A DNA stretch of 64,000 nt from Sipunculus nudus (lineage: Eukaryota > Annelida > Sipuncula > Golfingiida > Sipunculidae): contig CM049318.1 in the NCBI GenBank assembly GCA_026874595.1, positions 48,092,456-48,156,455 on the forward strand, in the 5' to 3' direction. Below the pieces are notes generated by a model. It was not told the origin of the DNA and made no database searches. It worked only from the letters and a program-made list of their open reading frames with translations. Each line of letters opens with the position of its first letter. The stretch's first letter is position 1. The position numbers and the translations under genes are program-made. Shown here piece after piece: positions 54,501 through 64,000 of this stretch.

Positions 54501-57500
54501 ATCGATGGCAGAAAAAGAGCCAAAAGGTAACAATAAACTAATGGCAGTTAAAGAACCGACAGGTAACAATAAACTAATGGCAGTTAAAGAACCGACAGGT
54601 ATACAATAAATCGATGGCAGAAAAAGAACCAAAAGGTAACAATAAACCAATGGCAGTTAAAGAACCAAAAGGTAACAATAAACTAATGGCAGTTAAAGAA
54701 CCAAAAGGTAACAATAAACTAATGGCAGTTAAAGAACCGACAGGTATACAATAAATCGATGGCAGAAAAAGAACCAAAAGGTAACAATAAACTAATGGCA
54801 GTTAAAGAACCAAAAGGTAACTATAAACTAATGGCAGTTAAAGAACCAAAAGGTAACAATAAACTAATGGCTGTTAAAGAACCGACAGGTATACAATAAA
54901 TCGATGGCAGAAAAAGAACCAAAAGGTAACAATAAACTAATGGCAGTTAAAGAACCGACAGGTATACAAAAAATCAATGGCAGAAAAAGAACCAAAAGGT
55001 AACAATAAACCAATGGCAATTAAAGAACCGACAGGTATACAAAAAATCAATGGAAGAAAAAGAACCAAAAGGTAACAATAAACCAATGGCCGTTAAAGAA
55101 CCGACAGGTATACAAAAAATCGATGGCAGAAAAAGAGCCAAAAGGTAACAATAAACCAACGGCCGTTAAAGGACCGAGAGGTATACAAAAAATCGATGGC
55201 AGAAAAAGAGCCAAAAGGTAACAATAAACCGATGGCCATTAAAGGACCGACAGGTATACAAAAAATCGATGGCAGAAAAAGAGCCAAAAGGTAACAATAA
55301 ACCAATGGCCGTTAAAGGACCGACAGGTATACAAAAAATCAATTGCAGAAAAAGAATCAAAAGGTAACAATAAACCAATGGCAGTTAAAGAACCGACAGG
55401 TATACAATAAATCGATGGCAGAAAAAGAACCAAAGGTAACAATAAACCAATGGCAGTTAAAGAACCGACAGGTATACAATAAATCGATGGCAGAAAAAGA
55501 ACCAAAAGGTAACAATAAACTAATGGCAGTTAAAGAACCGACAGGTATACAATAAATCGATGGCAGAAAAAGAGCCAAAAGGTAACAATAAACCAATGGC
55601 CGTTAAAGGACCGACAGGTATACAAAAAATCGATGGCAGAAAAAGAGCCAAAAGGTAACAATAAACCAATGGCCGTTAAAGGACCGACAGGTATACAAAA
55701 AATCGATGGCAGAAAAAGAGCCAAAAGGTAACAATAAACCAATTGCCGTTAAAGAACCGACAGGGATACAAAAAATCGATGGCAGAAAAAGAGCCAAAAG
55801 GTAACAATAAACCAATGACCGTTAAAGAACCGACAGGTATACAAAAAATCGATGGCAGAAAAAGAGCCAAAAGGTAACAATAAACCAATGGCCGTTAAAG
55901 AACCGACAGGTATAGAAAAAATCGAGGGCAGAAAAAGAGCCAAAAGGTAACAATAAACCAATGGCAGTTAAAGAACCGACAGGTATATAAAAAATCGATG
56001 GCAGAAAAAGAGCCAAAAGGTAACAATAAACCAATGGCCGTTAAAGAACCGACAGGTATACAAAAAATCGATGGCAGAAAAAGAGCCAAAAGGTAACAAT
56101 AAACTAATGGCAGTTAAAGAACCGACAGGTAACAATAAACTAATGGCAGTTAAAGAACCGACAGGTATACAATAAATCGATGGCAGAAAAAGAACCAAAA
56201 GGTAACAATAAACCAATGGCAGTTAAAGAACCAAAAGGTAACAATAAACTAATGGCAGTTAAAGAACCAAAAGGTAACAATAAACTAATGGCAGTTAAAG
56301 AACCGACAGGTATACAATAAATCGATGGCAGAAAAAGAACCAAAAGGTAACAATAAACTAATGGCAGTTAAAGAACCAAAAGGTAACTATAAACTAATGG
56401 CAGTTAAAGAACCAAAAGGTAACAATAAACTAATGGCTGTTAAAGAACCGACAGGTATACAATAAATCGATGGCAGAAAAAGAACCAAAAGGTAACAATA
56501 AACTAATGGCAGTTAAAGAACCGACAGGTATACAAAAAATCAATGGCAGAAAAAGAACCAAAAGGTAACAATAAACCAATGGCAATTAAAGAACCGACAG
56601 GTATACAAAAAATCAATGGCAGAAAAAGAACCAAAAGGTAACAATAAACCAATGGCCGTTAAAGAACCGACAGGTATACAAAAAATCGATGGCAGAAAAA
56701 GAGCCAAAAGGTAACAATAAACCAACGGCCGTTAAAGGACCGAGAGGTATACAAAAAATCGATGGCAGAAAAAGAGCCAAAAGGTAACAATAAACCGATG
56801 GCCCTTAAAGGACCGACAGGTATACAAAAAATCGATGGCAGAAAAAGAGCCAAAAGGTAACAATAAACCAATGGCCGTTAAAGGACCGACAGGTATACAA
56901 AAAATCAATTGCAGAAAAAGAATCAAAAGGTAACAATAAACCAATGGCAGTTAAAGAACCGACAGGTATACAATAAATCGATGGCAGAAAAAGAACCAAA
57001 GGTAACAATAAACCAATGGCAGTTAAAGAACCGACAGGTATACAATAAATCGATGGCAGAAAAAGAACCAAAAGGTAACAATAAACTAATGGCAGTTAAA
57101 GAACCGACAGGTATACAATAAATCGATGGCAGAAAAAGAGCCAAAAGGTAACAATAAACCAATGGCCGTTAAAGGACCGACAGGTATACAAAAAATCGAT
57201 GGCAGAAAAAGAGCCAAAAGGTAACAATAAACCAATGGCCGTTAAAGGACCGACAGGTATACAAAAAATCGATGGCAGAAAAAGAGCCAAAAGGTAACAA
57301 TAAACCAATTGCCGTTAAAGAACCGACAGGGATACAAAAAATCGATGGCAGAAAAAGAGCCAAAAGGTAACAATAAACCAATGACCGTTAAAGAACCGAC
57401 AGGTATACAAAAAATCGATGGCAGAAAAAGAGCCAAAAGGTAACAATAAACCAATGGCCGTTAAAGAACCGACAGGTATAGAAAAAATCGAGGGCAGAAA

Positions 57501-59235
57501 AAGAGCCAAAAGGTAACAATAAACCAATGGCAGTTAAAGAACCGACAGGTATATAAAAAATCGATGGCAGAAAAAGAGCCAAAAGGTAACAATAAACCAA
57601 TGGCCGTTAAAGAACCGACAGGTATACAAAAAATCGATGGCAGAAAAAGAGCCAAAAGGTAACAATAAACTAATGGCAGTTAAAGAACCGACAGGTAACA
57701 ATAAACTAATGGCAGTTAAAGAACCGACAGGTATACAATAAATCGATGGCAGAAAAAGAACCAAAAGGTAACAATAAACCAATGGCAGTTAAAGAACCAA
57801 AAGGTAACAATAAACTAATGGCAGTTAAAGAACCAAAAGGTAACAATAAACTAATGGCAGTTAAAGAACCGACAGGTATACAATAAATCGATGGCAGAAA
57901 AAGAACCAAAAGGTAACAATAAACTAATGGCAGTTAAAGAACCAAAAGGTAACTATAAACTAATGGCAGTTAAAGAACCAAAAGGTAACAATAAACTAAT
58001 GGCTGTTAAAGAACCGACAGGTATACAATAAATCGATGGCAGAAAAAGAACCAAAAGGTAACAATAAACTAATGGCAGTTAAAGAACCGACAGGTATACA
58101 AAAAATCAATGGCAGAAAAAGAACCAAAAGGTAACAATAAACCAATGGCAATTAAAGAACCGACAGGTATACAAAAAATCAATGGAAGAAAAAGAACCAA
58201 AAGGTAACAATAAACCAATGGCCGTTAAAGAACCGACAGGTATACAAAAAATCGATGGCAGAAAAAGAGCCAAAAGGTAACAATAAACCAACGGCCGTTA
58301 AAGGACCGAGAGGTATACAAAAAATCGATGGCAGAAAAAGAGCCAAAAGGTAACAATAAACCGATGGCCATTAAAGGACCGACAGGTATACAAAAAATCG
58401 ATGGCAGAAAAAGAGCCAAAAGGTAACAATAAACCAATGGCCGTTAAAGGACCGACAGGTATACAAAAAATCAATTGCAGAAAAAGAATCAAAAGGTAAC
58501 AATAAACCAATGGCAGTTAAAGAACCGACAGGTATACAATAAATCGATGGCAGAAAAAGAACCAAAGGTAACAATAAACCAATGGCAGTTAAAGAACCGA
58601 CAGGTATACAATAAATCGATGGCAGAAAAAGAACCAAAAGGTAACAATAAACTAATGGCAGTTAAAGAACCGACAGGTATACAATAAATCGATGGCAGAA
58701 AAAGAGCCAAAAGGTAACAATAAACCAATGGCCGTTAAAGGACCGACAGGTATACAAAAAATCGATGGCAGAAAAAGAGCCAAAAGGTAACAATAAACCA
58801 ATGGCCGTTAAAGGACCGACAGGTATACAAAAAATCGATGGCAGAAAAAGAGCCAAAAGGTAACAATAAACCAATTGCCGTTAAAGAACCGACAGGGATA
58901 CAAAAAATCGATGGCAGAAAAAGAGCCAAAAGGTAACAATAAACCAATGACCGTTAAAGAACCGACAGGTATACAAAAAATCGATGGCAGAAAAAGAGCC
59001 AAAAGGTAACAATAAACCAATGGCCGTTAAAGAACCGACAGGTATAGAAAAAATCGAGGGCAGAAAAAGAGCCAAAAGGTAACAATAAACCAATGGCAGT
59101 TAAAGAACCGACAGGTATATAAAAAATCGATGGCAGAAAAAGAGCCAAAAGGTAACAATAAACCAATGGCCGTTAAAGAACCGACAGGTATACAAAAAAT
59201 CGATGGCAGAAAAAGAGCCAAAAGGTAACAATAAA
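51520..59235 (+). repeat. 1,566-bp higher-order repeat, ~4.9 copies
   Basis: The marker CAACGGCCGTTAAAGG sits at 52,025, 53,591, 55,157, 56,723 and 58,289, exactly 1,566 bp apart. Two variants exist. Type 1 has CCGATGGCCCTTAAAGG (copies 1, 2 and 4). Type 2 has CCGATGGCCATTAAAGG and TCAATGGAAGAAAAAG (copies 3 and 5). The order 1-1-2-1-2 implies a secondary 3,132-bp duplication of a 1-2 pair. Copies are otherwise almost identical. Confidence 0.92.
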
Positions 59236-60105
59236 CCAATGGCCGTTAAAGAACCGACAGGTATACAAAAAATCGATGGCAGAAAAAGAAACAAAGGTAA
59301 CAATAAACCAATGGCAGTTAAAGAACCGACAGGTATACAAAAAAATCGATGGCAGAAAAAGAACCAAAAAGTAACAATAAACCAATGGCAGTTAAAGAAC
59401 CGACAGGTATACACAAATCGATGGCAGAAAAAGAGCCAAAAGGTAACAATAAACAAATGGCCGTTTAAGAACCGACAGGTAACAATAAACTAATGGCAGT
59501 TAAAGAACCGACAGGTATACAATAAATCGATGGCAGAAAAAGAGCCAAAAGGTAACAATAAACCAATGGCAGTTAAAGAACCAAAAGGTAACAATAAACC
59601 AATGGCCGTTAAAGAACCGACAGGTATACAATAAATCGATGGCAGAAAAAGAACCAAAAGGTTACAATAAACCAATGACCGTTAAAGAACCGACAGGTAT
59701 ACAAAAAATCAATGGCAGAAAAAGAACCAAAAGGTAACAATAAACCAATGGCAGTTAAAGAACCGACAGGTATACAAAAATCGATGACAGTAAAAGAACC
59801 AAAGATAACAATAAACCAATGGCAGTTAAAGAACCGACAGGTATACAAAAAATCAATGGCAGAAAAAGAACCAAAAGGTAACAATAAACCAATGGCAGTT
59901 AAAGAACCGACAGGTATACAATAAATCGATGGCAGAAAAAGAACCAAAAGGTAACAATAAACCAATGGCCGTTAAAGAACCGACAGGTATACAAAAAATC
60001 GATGGCAGAAAAAGAGCCAAAAGGTAACAATAAACCAATGGCAGTTAAAGAACCAAAAGGTATACAATAAATCGATGGCAGTTAAAGAACCGACAGGTAT
60101 ACAAA
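59236..60105 (+). repeat. Right terminal part of main array
   Basis: Dimers and trimers with more private changes (GATGACAGTAAAAGAACC, AAAGATAAC at about 59,780-59,810). It ends inside a B monomer after GGTATACAAA, where the non-satellite segment begins. Confidence 0.75.
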
Positions 60106-60574
60106 CAAGGGACCCATGGGTCACGGTGCTCAGCTGATCGTGATTGGACTATAAATGTTTCTCCACTGTGATACTATATCGAGTCGATAAAGCTTATGAA
60201 TATCATGTACATGTTGGGCTATTATAAAGGAATGTAATGTAATATGTGAGTAAATGATAAATGAAATTACCTGACTGATGGATTAATAGAGTCAAATAAA
60301 GTGGTTTATTTTTTATTTATTTAGGAGGGGTTGAAAATTGTGATATATTTGAGCAAATATGAATGCATTGACAGCAGTAATAAGCAGTAGTAGATGATAA
60401 GGCTATTTGTTGAAGGATCTAAAGTGTATGGTAGTCTGCAAGCGTTCAATTTGACAGATATGATGTTATGATTAACTATGCTGATGAAGTGATTGATGAA
60501 TATGTGACTGTATGACACAATATCTCTTTAGTCTTGACAAGGTACATTATTGTGATGCCCACTATGTCTACATA

Positions 60575-60665
60575 TTACACAATATTGACATAATTTCTGG
60601 CATGTACATAGGTACCTATGGACGAATAGTTATACAAAATATTAAAGTATGAATATATCTGATTC
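60575..60665 (+). repeat. Short fragment of the 0.65-kb internal repeat
   Basis: AATATTGACATAATTTCTGG followed by CATGTACATAGG resembles TACTGACTTAATATCTGG plus CATGTACATAGG at about 62,879-62,908. It is followed in both by an AATA-rich stretch and GATGAG/GATTCA. A third, truncated copy of the repeat that is duplicated at 61.9-63.1 kb. Confidence 0.5.
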
Positions 60666-60785
60666 ATCTTGTTCTTGCTTACTGAGGCTGACTTTGGGAT
60701 GGGGTTCGGAGAAGGGAAAAGTGAGGGCAGCACGAAGGTGGATGTAGAAATATTCTATTGTAATGTTTTTCATTTATATAAGAAT

Positions 60786-60802
60786 ATGAAAAGCTAAGAG
60801 GA
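60786..60802 (+). repeat. Fragment of a dispersed repeat (right copy)
   Basis: Second copy of the 17-bp word found at 685-701, here inside the inserted segment. It shows that the insertion shares repeat families with the far-left flank. Confidence 0.4.
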
Positions 60803-61895
60803 AAGGGGCCCTCCTACTTGGTTATAGTAAAGTTCTAAATATATGATTGCAAACTAATACTCTGACAAGACTGTCATGAAGAAAAACAGTAAAAGTTTTG
60901 AGATACTGTGTTGCATACGAAAATTTACAGATGGACAGGCAAGTGGACAGAATGGACTAATACTTTTATTTCACTTTCAAGAGAATAATGCATTTAAGTT
61001 TATATATAATCCTATTTTTTTAAGCAGATCCACTTTTTCCATTAAGAAGTTTTTATCTGTATCATTTTTTTATTTACAGGTTTATAAATTTTTAATTAAA
61101 AAACCTGAAAATATAAGTTAAAATATTAGAATTGTTGCAAAAGTTGCAATCATTATATATACAGAGTAAAAAACATTGGGTCATATTATGCATACACATA
61201 TATTTTATTATTTTTAAATCATAAATGTTTTAACTGATTTTAAAAGAAAATAATGCCACAACATGGCATCTACAAGAATATTCCTTGAATCACTATTTAA
61301 AAGTTTTGCATATTGGAGTTTTCAGGACATGCTTAATTTTATTCACCAAAATAAAATAAAAGTAAATTTGACAAAATAAAACATCTTTTCAAATAAAGTA
61401 TACACACTGTTGGTTGAATGAGGGACAAACAATATCATTGTGCTAATTACTATCCCAGTTTTAATTAATTACTGGAATTAATAGTCAATTTCACACCTGG
61501 TGAAGTTTTTACTCTTCTGAAGTAAGGAATTACTTATTTCATGAACATCCAGACTTTCACAGCAATACACAACTTTGTGGACACAATTAAATGTACACTT
61601 TAATCATTGTAACCCTTGTGGTTCAATACAAAATCCAAAATGTAGCATGTCCAAGAATAAAATAAAATACAGAAAAATTATAACATTCATCTAGTTTATG
61701 CACCAGCTGGGGGGGGGGGGGGTGAGTGCAGGGCGAGGGGAAGCCTGCTAGTAGTGGCCAAGCTGGGCCAAGGTAAGCTGCCTGGGGTGGGTTACATAAT
61801 GCAAGTGAAGGCTGTACTACTAGGTGGGCTAGATGTAAACAACACTTGACATGGTGTGTGAAAACATGAATAAAAGCTATTCATTCCAATCAATT
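60803..61895. other. AT-rich interior of the insertion; local GC-rich patch
   Basis: No gene supported. A 21-bp near-palindrome (CCAGT, AATTAATT core, ACTGG) lies at 61,455-61,475. A G14 tract at 61,709-61,722 opens a GC-richer patch to about 61,840 with repeated CTGGG/GCCAAG words. Frames at 60,876-61,121 and 61,851-62,072 are AT-rich and low-complexity. Confidence 0.4.
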
Positions 61896-62460
61896 TCTTT
61901 TGAAAGTTCAGATTTTAAAAGATTAAATCCTTATGCATATATGCTGGGAAAATTAAATCAACAGTGCCAAAGTTGGACAAAATTTAAGGTATTGTTTTTT
62001 ATTTATGCTAATAACTTGAAAAATTTGCAAAATTCAGATCTAATTTTGGGTAAACAATTGAATTTTGATTAAATAAAGTTATATTCCTGAAAAAAGGTCT
62101 CTAGGTTCAGCAATTCTCATGTGAGTAAATATATTTCCTGATTTTTAAAAAAAATTGCATTATGTTTTGGCCCATAACTTCAAAATAATACTCAATACTG
62201 ACCTAATTTTTGGTATGTTCATAGAAAATGTATAAAAGAATGTGAATACTAAATACGATCAAAAACAGATCAGTGGTTTTGATATTAGGCAGCCTTGAAG
62301 TGTAACAATGGCTTTTTTCATGGAAAACGGAGTTTTTTTCCTTAATATCTCGAAGGAACAAAGTCCTAATGACCCAATTTACGGTATGGTAGGAGATTTT
62401 GGGGACATCTAAAATTATGTCAACAGCCTGGGGAGCATAGAGATGTGCACTGAATGACCT
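61896..62460 (+). repeat. Divergent 0.65-kb direct repeat, copy 1
   Basis: Begins TTCAGATTTTAAAAGATTAA and ends about GGAGATTTTGGGGACATCTA. It includes CCAAAGTTGGACAAAATTTA, CTGATTTTTAAAAA and TGGTTTTGATATTAGGCAG. The same string of landmarks recurs 653-681 bp downstream. Confidence 0.65.
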
Positions 62461-62549
62461 ACAGTCATCAAAGTGGACTGCTTGACAATGTAAGGGAATA
62501 CAACAAGAGCCTCCAAAAATTCAATAACTAGCCTAATTTTGCAGCTTTT

Positions 62550-63105
62550 ATTTTCAAATTTCAGATTTTAACAGATTAAATCCTTATGTATACATGGTGT
62601 GAAAATTAAATCCACAGTACTTACAGGAAAAAAACGTGCCATGGCCAAAGTTGGGCAAAATTTAAGGTACCAATTTTATATTTTTGCCAATATTTAAAAA
62701 AATTTAACAGATTTTGATCTAATTTTTGGTATACAATTAAATTTTGATTAATTAAAGTTGTATTACTGGAAAAAAGTCCCTACCTTTAACACTTTGGGTC
62801 TTAAGTGACAAAATATCTTCCTGATTTTTTTACAAAGTGCATTATGTTTGGGCCAATAACTTTTTAAAATTATATAATACTGACTTAATATCTGGCATGT
62901 ACATAGGAACTATATAGAGGAATATTTATGGTAAATATGAAGAAAACCAGATGAGTGGTTTTGATATTAGGCAGTCCTGAAGTGTGAAAATAGATTTCTA
63001 ATAAAAAATTGAGGTTTTTCCTTAATATCTCAAAATAAAAGGAAGTCCTATTGACCCAATTTTTGGCATGGTAGGAGATTATGGGGACATCTAACTGTAT
63101 GCCGA
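62550..63105 (+). repeat. Divergent 0.65-kb direct repeat, copy 2
   Basis: Same landmarks in the same order: TCAGATTTTAACAGATTAA, CCAAAGTTGGGCAAAATTTA, TGGTTTTGATATTAGGCAG and GGAGATTATGGGGACATCTA. The growing offset shows accumulated indels. No coding potential is visible. Confidence 0.65.
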
Positions 63106-63151
63106 AATTCAGATTCGTAGGTCCAACGGTGTCGAAACGTGCCAGTCTTAC

Positions 63152-63230
63152 GGACGGACATCCAGACGGACAGACAGACAGACGGACGGACGGACGGACG
63201 GACAGACAGACGGACGGACGACGGACAATG
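63152..63230 (+). repeat. ACGG/AGAC microsatellite at the end of the insertion
   Basis: Interleaved GGAC and AGAC tetramers over about 75 bp, preceded by CAGTCTTACGGACGGACATC. Its position just before the right end suggests it is part of the element's 3' terminus. Confidence 0.85.
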
Positions 63231-63271
63231 GACCATGACTATAGCTCAGATGACTTATAGTCAGCTGAGCT

Positions 63272-63749
63272 AAAAATCGATGGCAGAAAAAGAACCAAAA
63301 GGTAACAATAAACCAATGGCAGTTAAAGAACCGACAGGTATACAAAAAATCGATGGCAGAAAAAGAACCAAAAGGTAACAATAAACCTATGGCAGTTAAA
63401 GAAAAAGAACCAAAAGGTAACAATAAACCAACGGCAGTTAAAGAAAAAGAACCAAAAGGTAAAAATAAACCAATGGCAGTTAAAGAAAAAGAACCAAAAG
63501 GTAACAATAAACCAATGGCAGTTAAAGAACCGACAGGTATACAAAAAATCGATGGCAGTTAAAGAACCAAAATGTAACAATAAACCAATGGCAGTTAAAG
63601 AAAAAGAACCAAAAGGTAACAATAAACCAACGGCAGTTAAAGAAAAAGAACCAAAAGGTAACAATAAACCAATGGCAGTTAAAGAACCAACAGGTATACA
63701 ATAAATTGATGAAAGTTAAAGAACCAACAGGTACACAATAAATCGATGG
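63272..63749 (+). repeat. Detached satellite island with 42-bp units
   Basis: Same family and orientation as the main array, in continuous phase with it. Several units have gained six bases (AAAGAAAAAGAACC instead of AAAGAACC), giving 42-bp monomers at about 63,391-63,520 and 63,590-63,660. The last two units (from 63,690) are degenerate, with GATGAAAGTTAAAG and GGTACACAATAAATCG, marking the true right edge of the satellite. Confidence 0.92.
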
Positions 63750-64000
63750 AACATTTGTAGCAGTATATTTAACGAAGCATTTGTGGCAGTATATTTAACG
63801 GAGCATTTTCAGCACTATATTTAACGGAGCATTTGTAGCAGTATTTATAACGGAGCATTTGTAGTAGCATATTCCAACAGTGGATTTTTAGTAGTATGTT
63901 AAACGGAGCATTTGTTGCAGCATATATAACGCGCCATTTGTAGCAGTATATTTAACCGAGCATTTATAGAAGAATATTTTACTGAGCATTTGTTGCAGTA
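63750..64000 (+). repeat. 26-bp minisatellite, ~9.6 copies, runs off window
   Basis: Unit AGCATTTGTAGCAGTATATT followed by TAACGG, 26 bp with one 27-bp copy. Copies vary by substitution (CCAACAG, TATAACGC). It is unrelated in sequence to the 36/37-bp satellite and begins immediately after its last GATGGA. The array continues beyond position 64,000, so its length is unknown. Confidence 0.9.

Larger units (their letters stand above)
11757..60105 (+). repeat. 48-kb satellite array of 36/37-bp monomers (73/109/145-bp units)
   Basis: Head-to-tail array, a single orientation throughout, about 1,300 monomers. The A monomer (36 bp) starts ATGGCAGAAAAAGA or ATGGCAGTTAAAGA, then CCAAAAGGTAACAATAAACCA. 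The B monomer (37 bp) starts ATGGCAGTTAAAGAACCG or the GCCGTT variant, then ACAGGTATAC, an A-run or AATAA, and ATCG. A 73-bp dimer counted base by base has 36 A, 9 T, 15 G and 13 C, a fourfold A over T strand bias. ATCGAT (ClaI) recurs once per dimer or trimer. The first units (11,757-11,900) are the most diverged, as at typical array edges. It is not coding: each B unit shifts the frame by one and the following A unit reads into TAA. I recognise no named satellite family. Confidence 0.97.
60106..63271. mobile_element. 3.17-kb insertion interrupting the satellite
   Basis: The satellite stops after GGTATACAAA and resumes with AAAAATCGATGG, so the monomer is continuous across the break apart from about two extra A. 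This fits insertion into an A-run with a short target duplication. The left end is CAAGGGACCCATGGGTCAC; the right end is GTCAGCTGAGCTAAAA after an ACGG/AGAC microsatellite. GCTCAGCTGA (60,128-60,137) and its complement (63,261-63,270) lie near the two ends but at unequal distances, so they are weak as terminal inverted repeats. No long frame or transposase motif is present. It is probably a non-autonomous or composite element. Confidence 0.6.

Noticed and set aside
11757-60105. Hundreds of open frames of 60-154 codons on both strands (MVYCYLLALFLPSIF-type on minus, MAEKEPKGNNKP-type on plus)
   Set aside because: They repeat at 73/109-bp spacing in all frames, arise because the unit is 3n+1 long, and end at the same recurring stops. 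No start context, splice pattern or codon constraint supports translation.
11757-60105. CRISPR-like array
   Set aside because: There are no unique spacers: every segment between repeats is itself repeated. The window looks metazoan and no cas genes are present.
11757-60105. Centromeric satellite with a CENP-B box
   Set aside because: The monomer contains no match to the conserved CENP-B box bases (TTCG, A and CGGG in the required spacing). A centromeric role cannot be excluded but has no sequence support here.
63048-63236. Minus frame with SVRPSVRPSVCLSV repeats
   Set aside because: It is a translation of the ACGG/AGAC microsatellite.
60128-63270. GCTCAGCTGA pair as terminal inverted repeats of the insertion
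   Set aside because: The two copies lie at unequal distances from the ends (about 22 and 1 bp) and contain a common palindrome, so the match alone does not define a DNA transposon.

Overview
The window looks like intergenic or intronic DNA from a metazoan. A marine mollusc, probably a bivalve, is my best guess from general style: AT-rich DNA, many short inverted-repeat elements, a diffuse GGCGCC-centred repeat family, and ACGG/AGAC microsatellites at repeat ends. No recognisable protein family confirms this. There is no bacterial-type gene density, no operon and no RNA gene that I can see.

The dominant object is a 48.3-kb satellite array at about 11,757-60,105, all in one orientation. Its monomers are 36 and 37 bp and share a core reading ATGGCAGTTAAAGAACC. 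The 36-mer (A type) ends AACAATAAACCA. The 37-mer (B type) carries CGACAGGTATAC and ends in an A-run plus ATCG. A+B gives a 73-bp dimer, A+A+B a 109-bp trimer, A+A+A+B a 145-bp tetramer, and occasionally 181 bp. Above that level the array is built from recent block duplications with periods of about 1.57, 2.29, 3.0 and 5.0 kb plus smaller ones. Hundreds of short open frames appear in it on both strands. All are by-products of a unit of 3n+1 length, and none is treated as a gene.

Left flank (1-11,756): a 150-bp MITE-like hairpin, two GGTAC-rich clusters, a 1.7-kb non-autonomous element with long inverted repeats made of TCGAGATC words, several copies of a GGCGCC-centred repeat, and a 600-bp divergent tandem duplication. 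Two minus-strand segments, 11,526-11,686 and 9,577-9,630, look like consecutive coding exons of one cysteine-containing protein: they have GT/AG borders, matching phase and biased codons. If so, the satellite starts 71 bp upstream of the first exon and would lie in an intron or in the 5' region of that gene.

Right side: a 3,166-bp non-satellite segment (60,106-63,271) interrupts the array exactly in phase inside an A-run, so it is best read as an insertion into pre-existing satellite. The satellite then resumes as a short, divergent island with 42-bp units (63,272-63,749) and abuts an unrelated 26-bp minisatellite that runs off the window end.

Function is unknown. The most testable ideas are that the array is a dense field of perfect NF-Y (CCAAT) consensus sites, and that its orientation leaves the putative gene's sense strand free of AATAAA signals and almost free of AG acceptors. 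Both are inferences.
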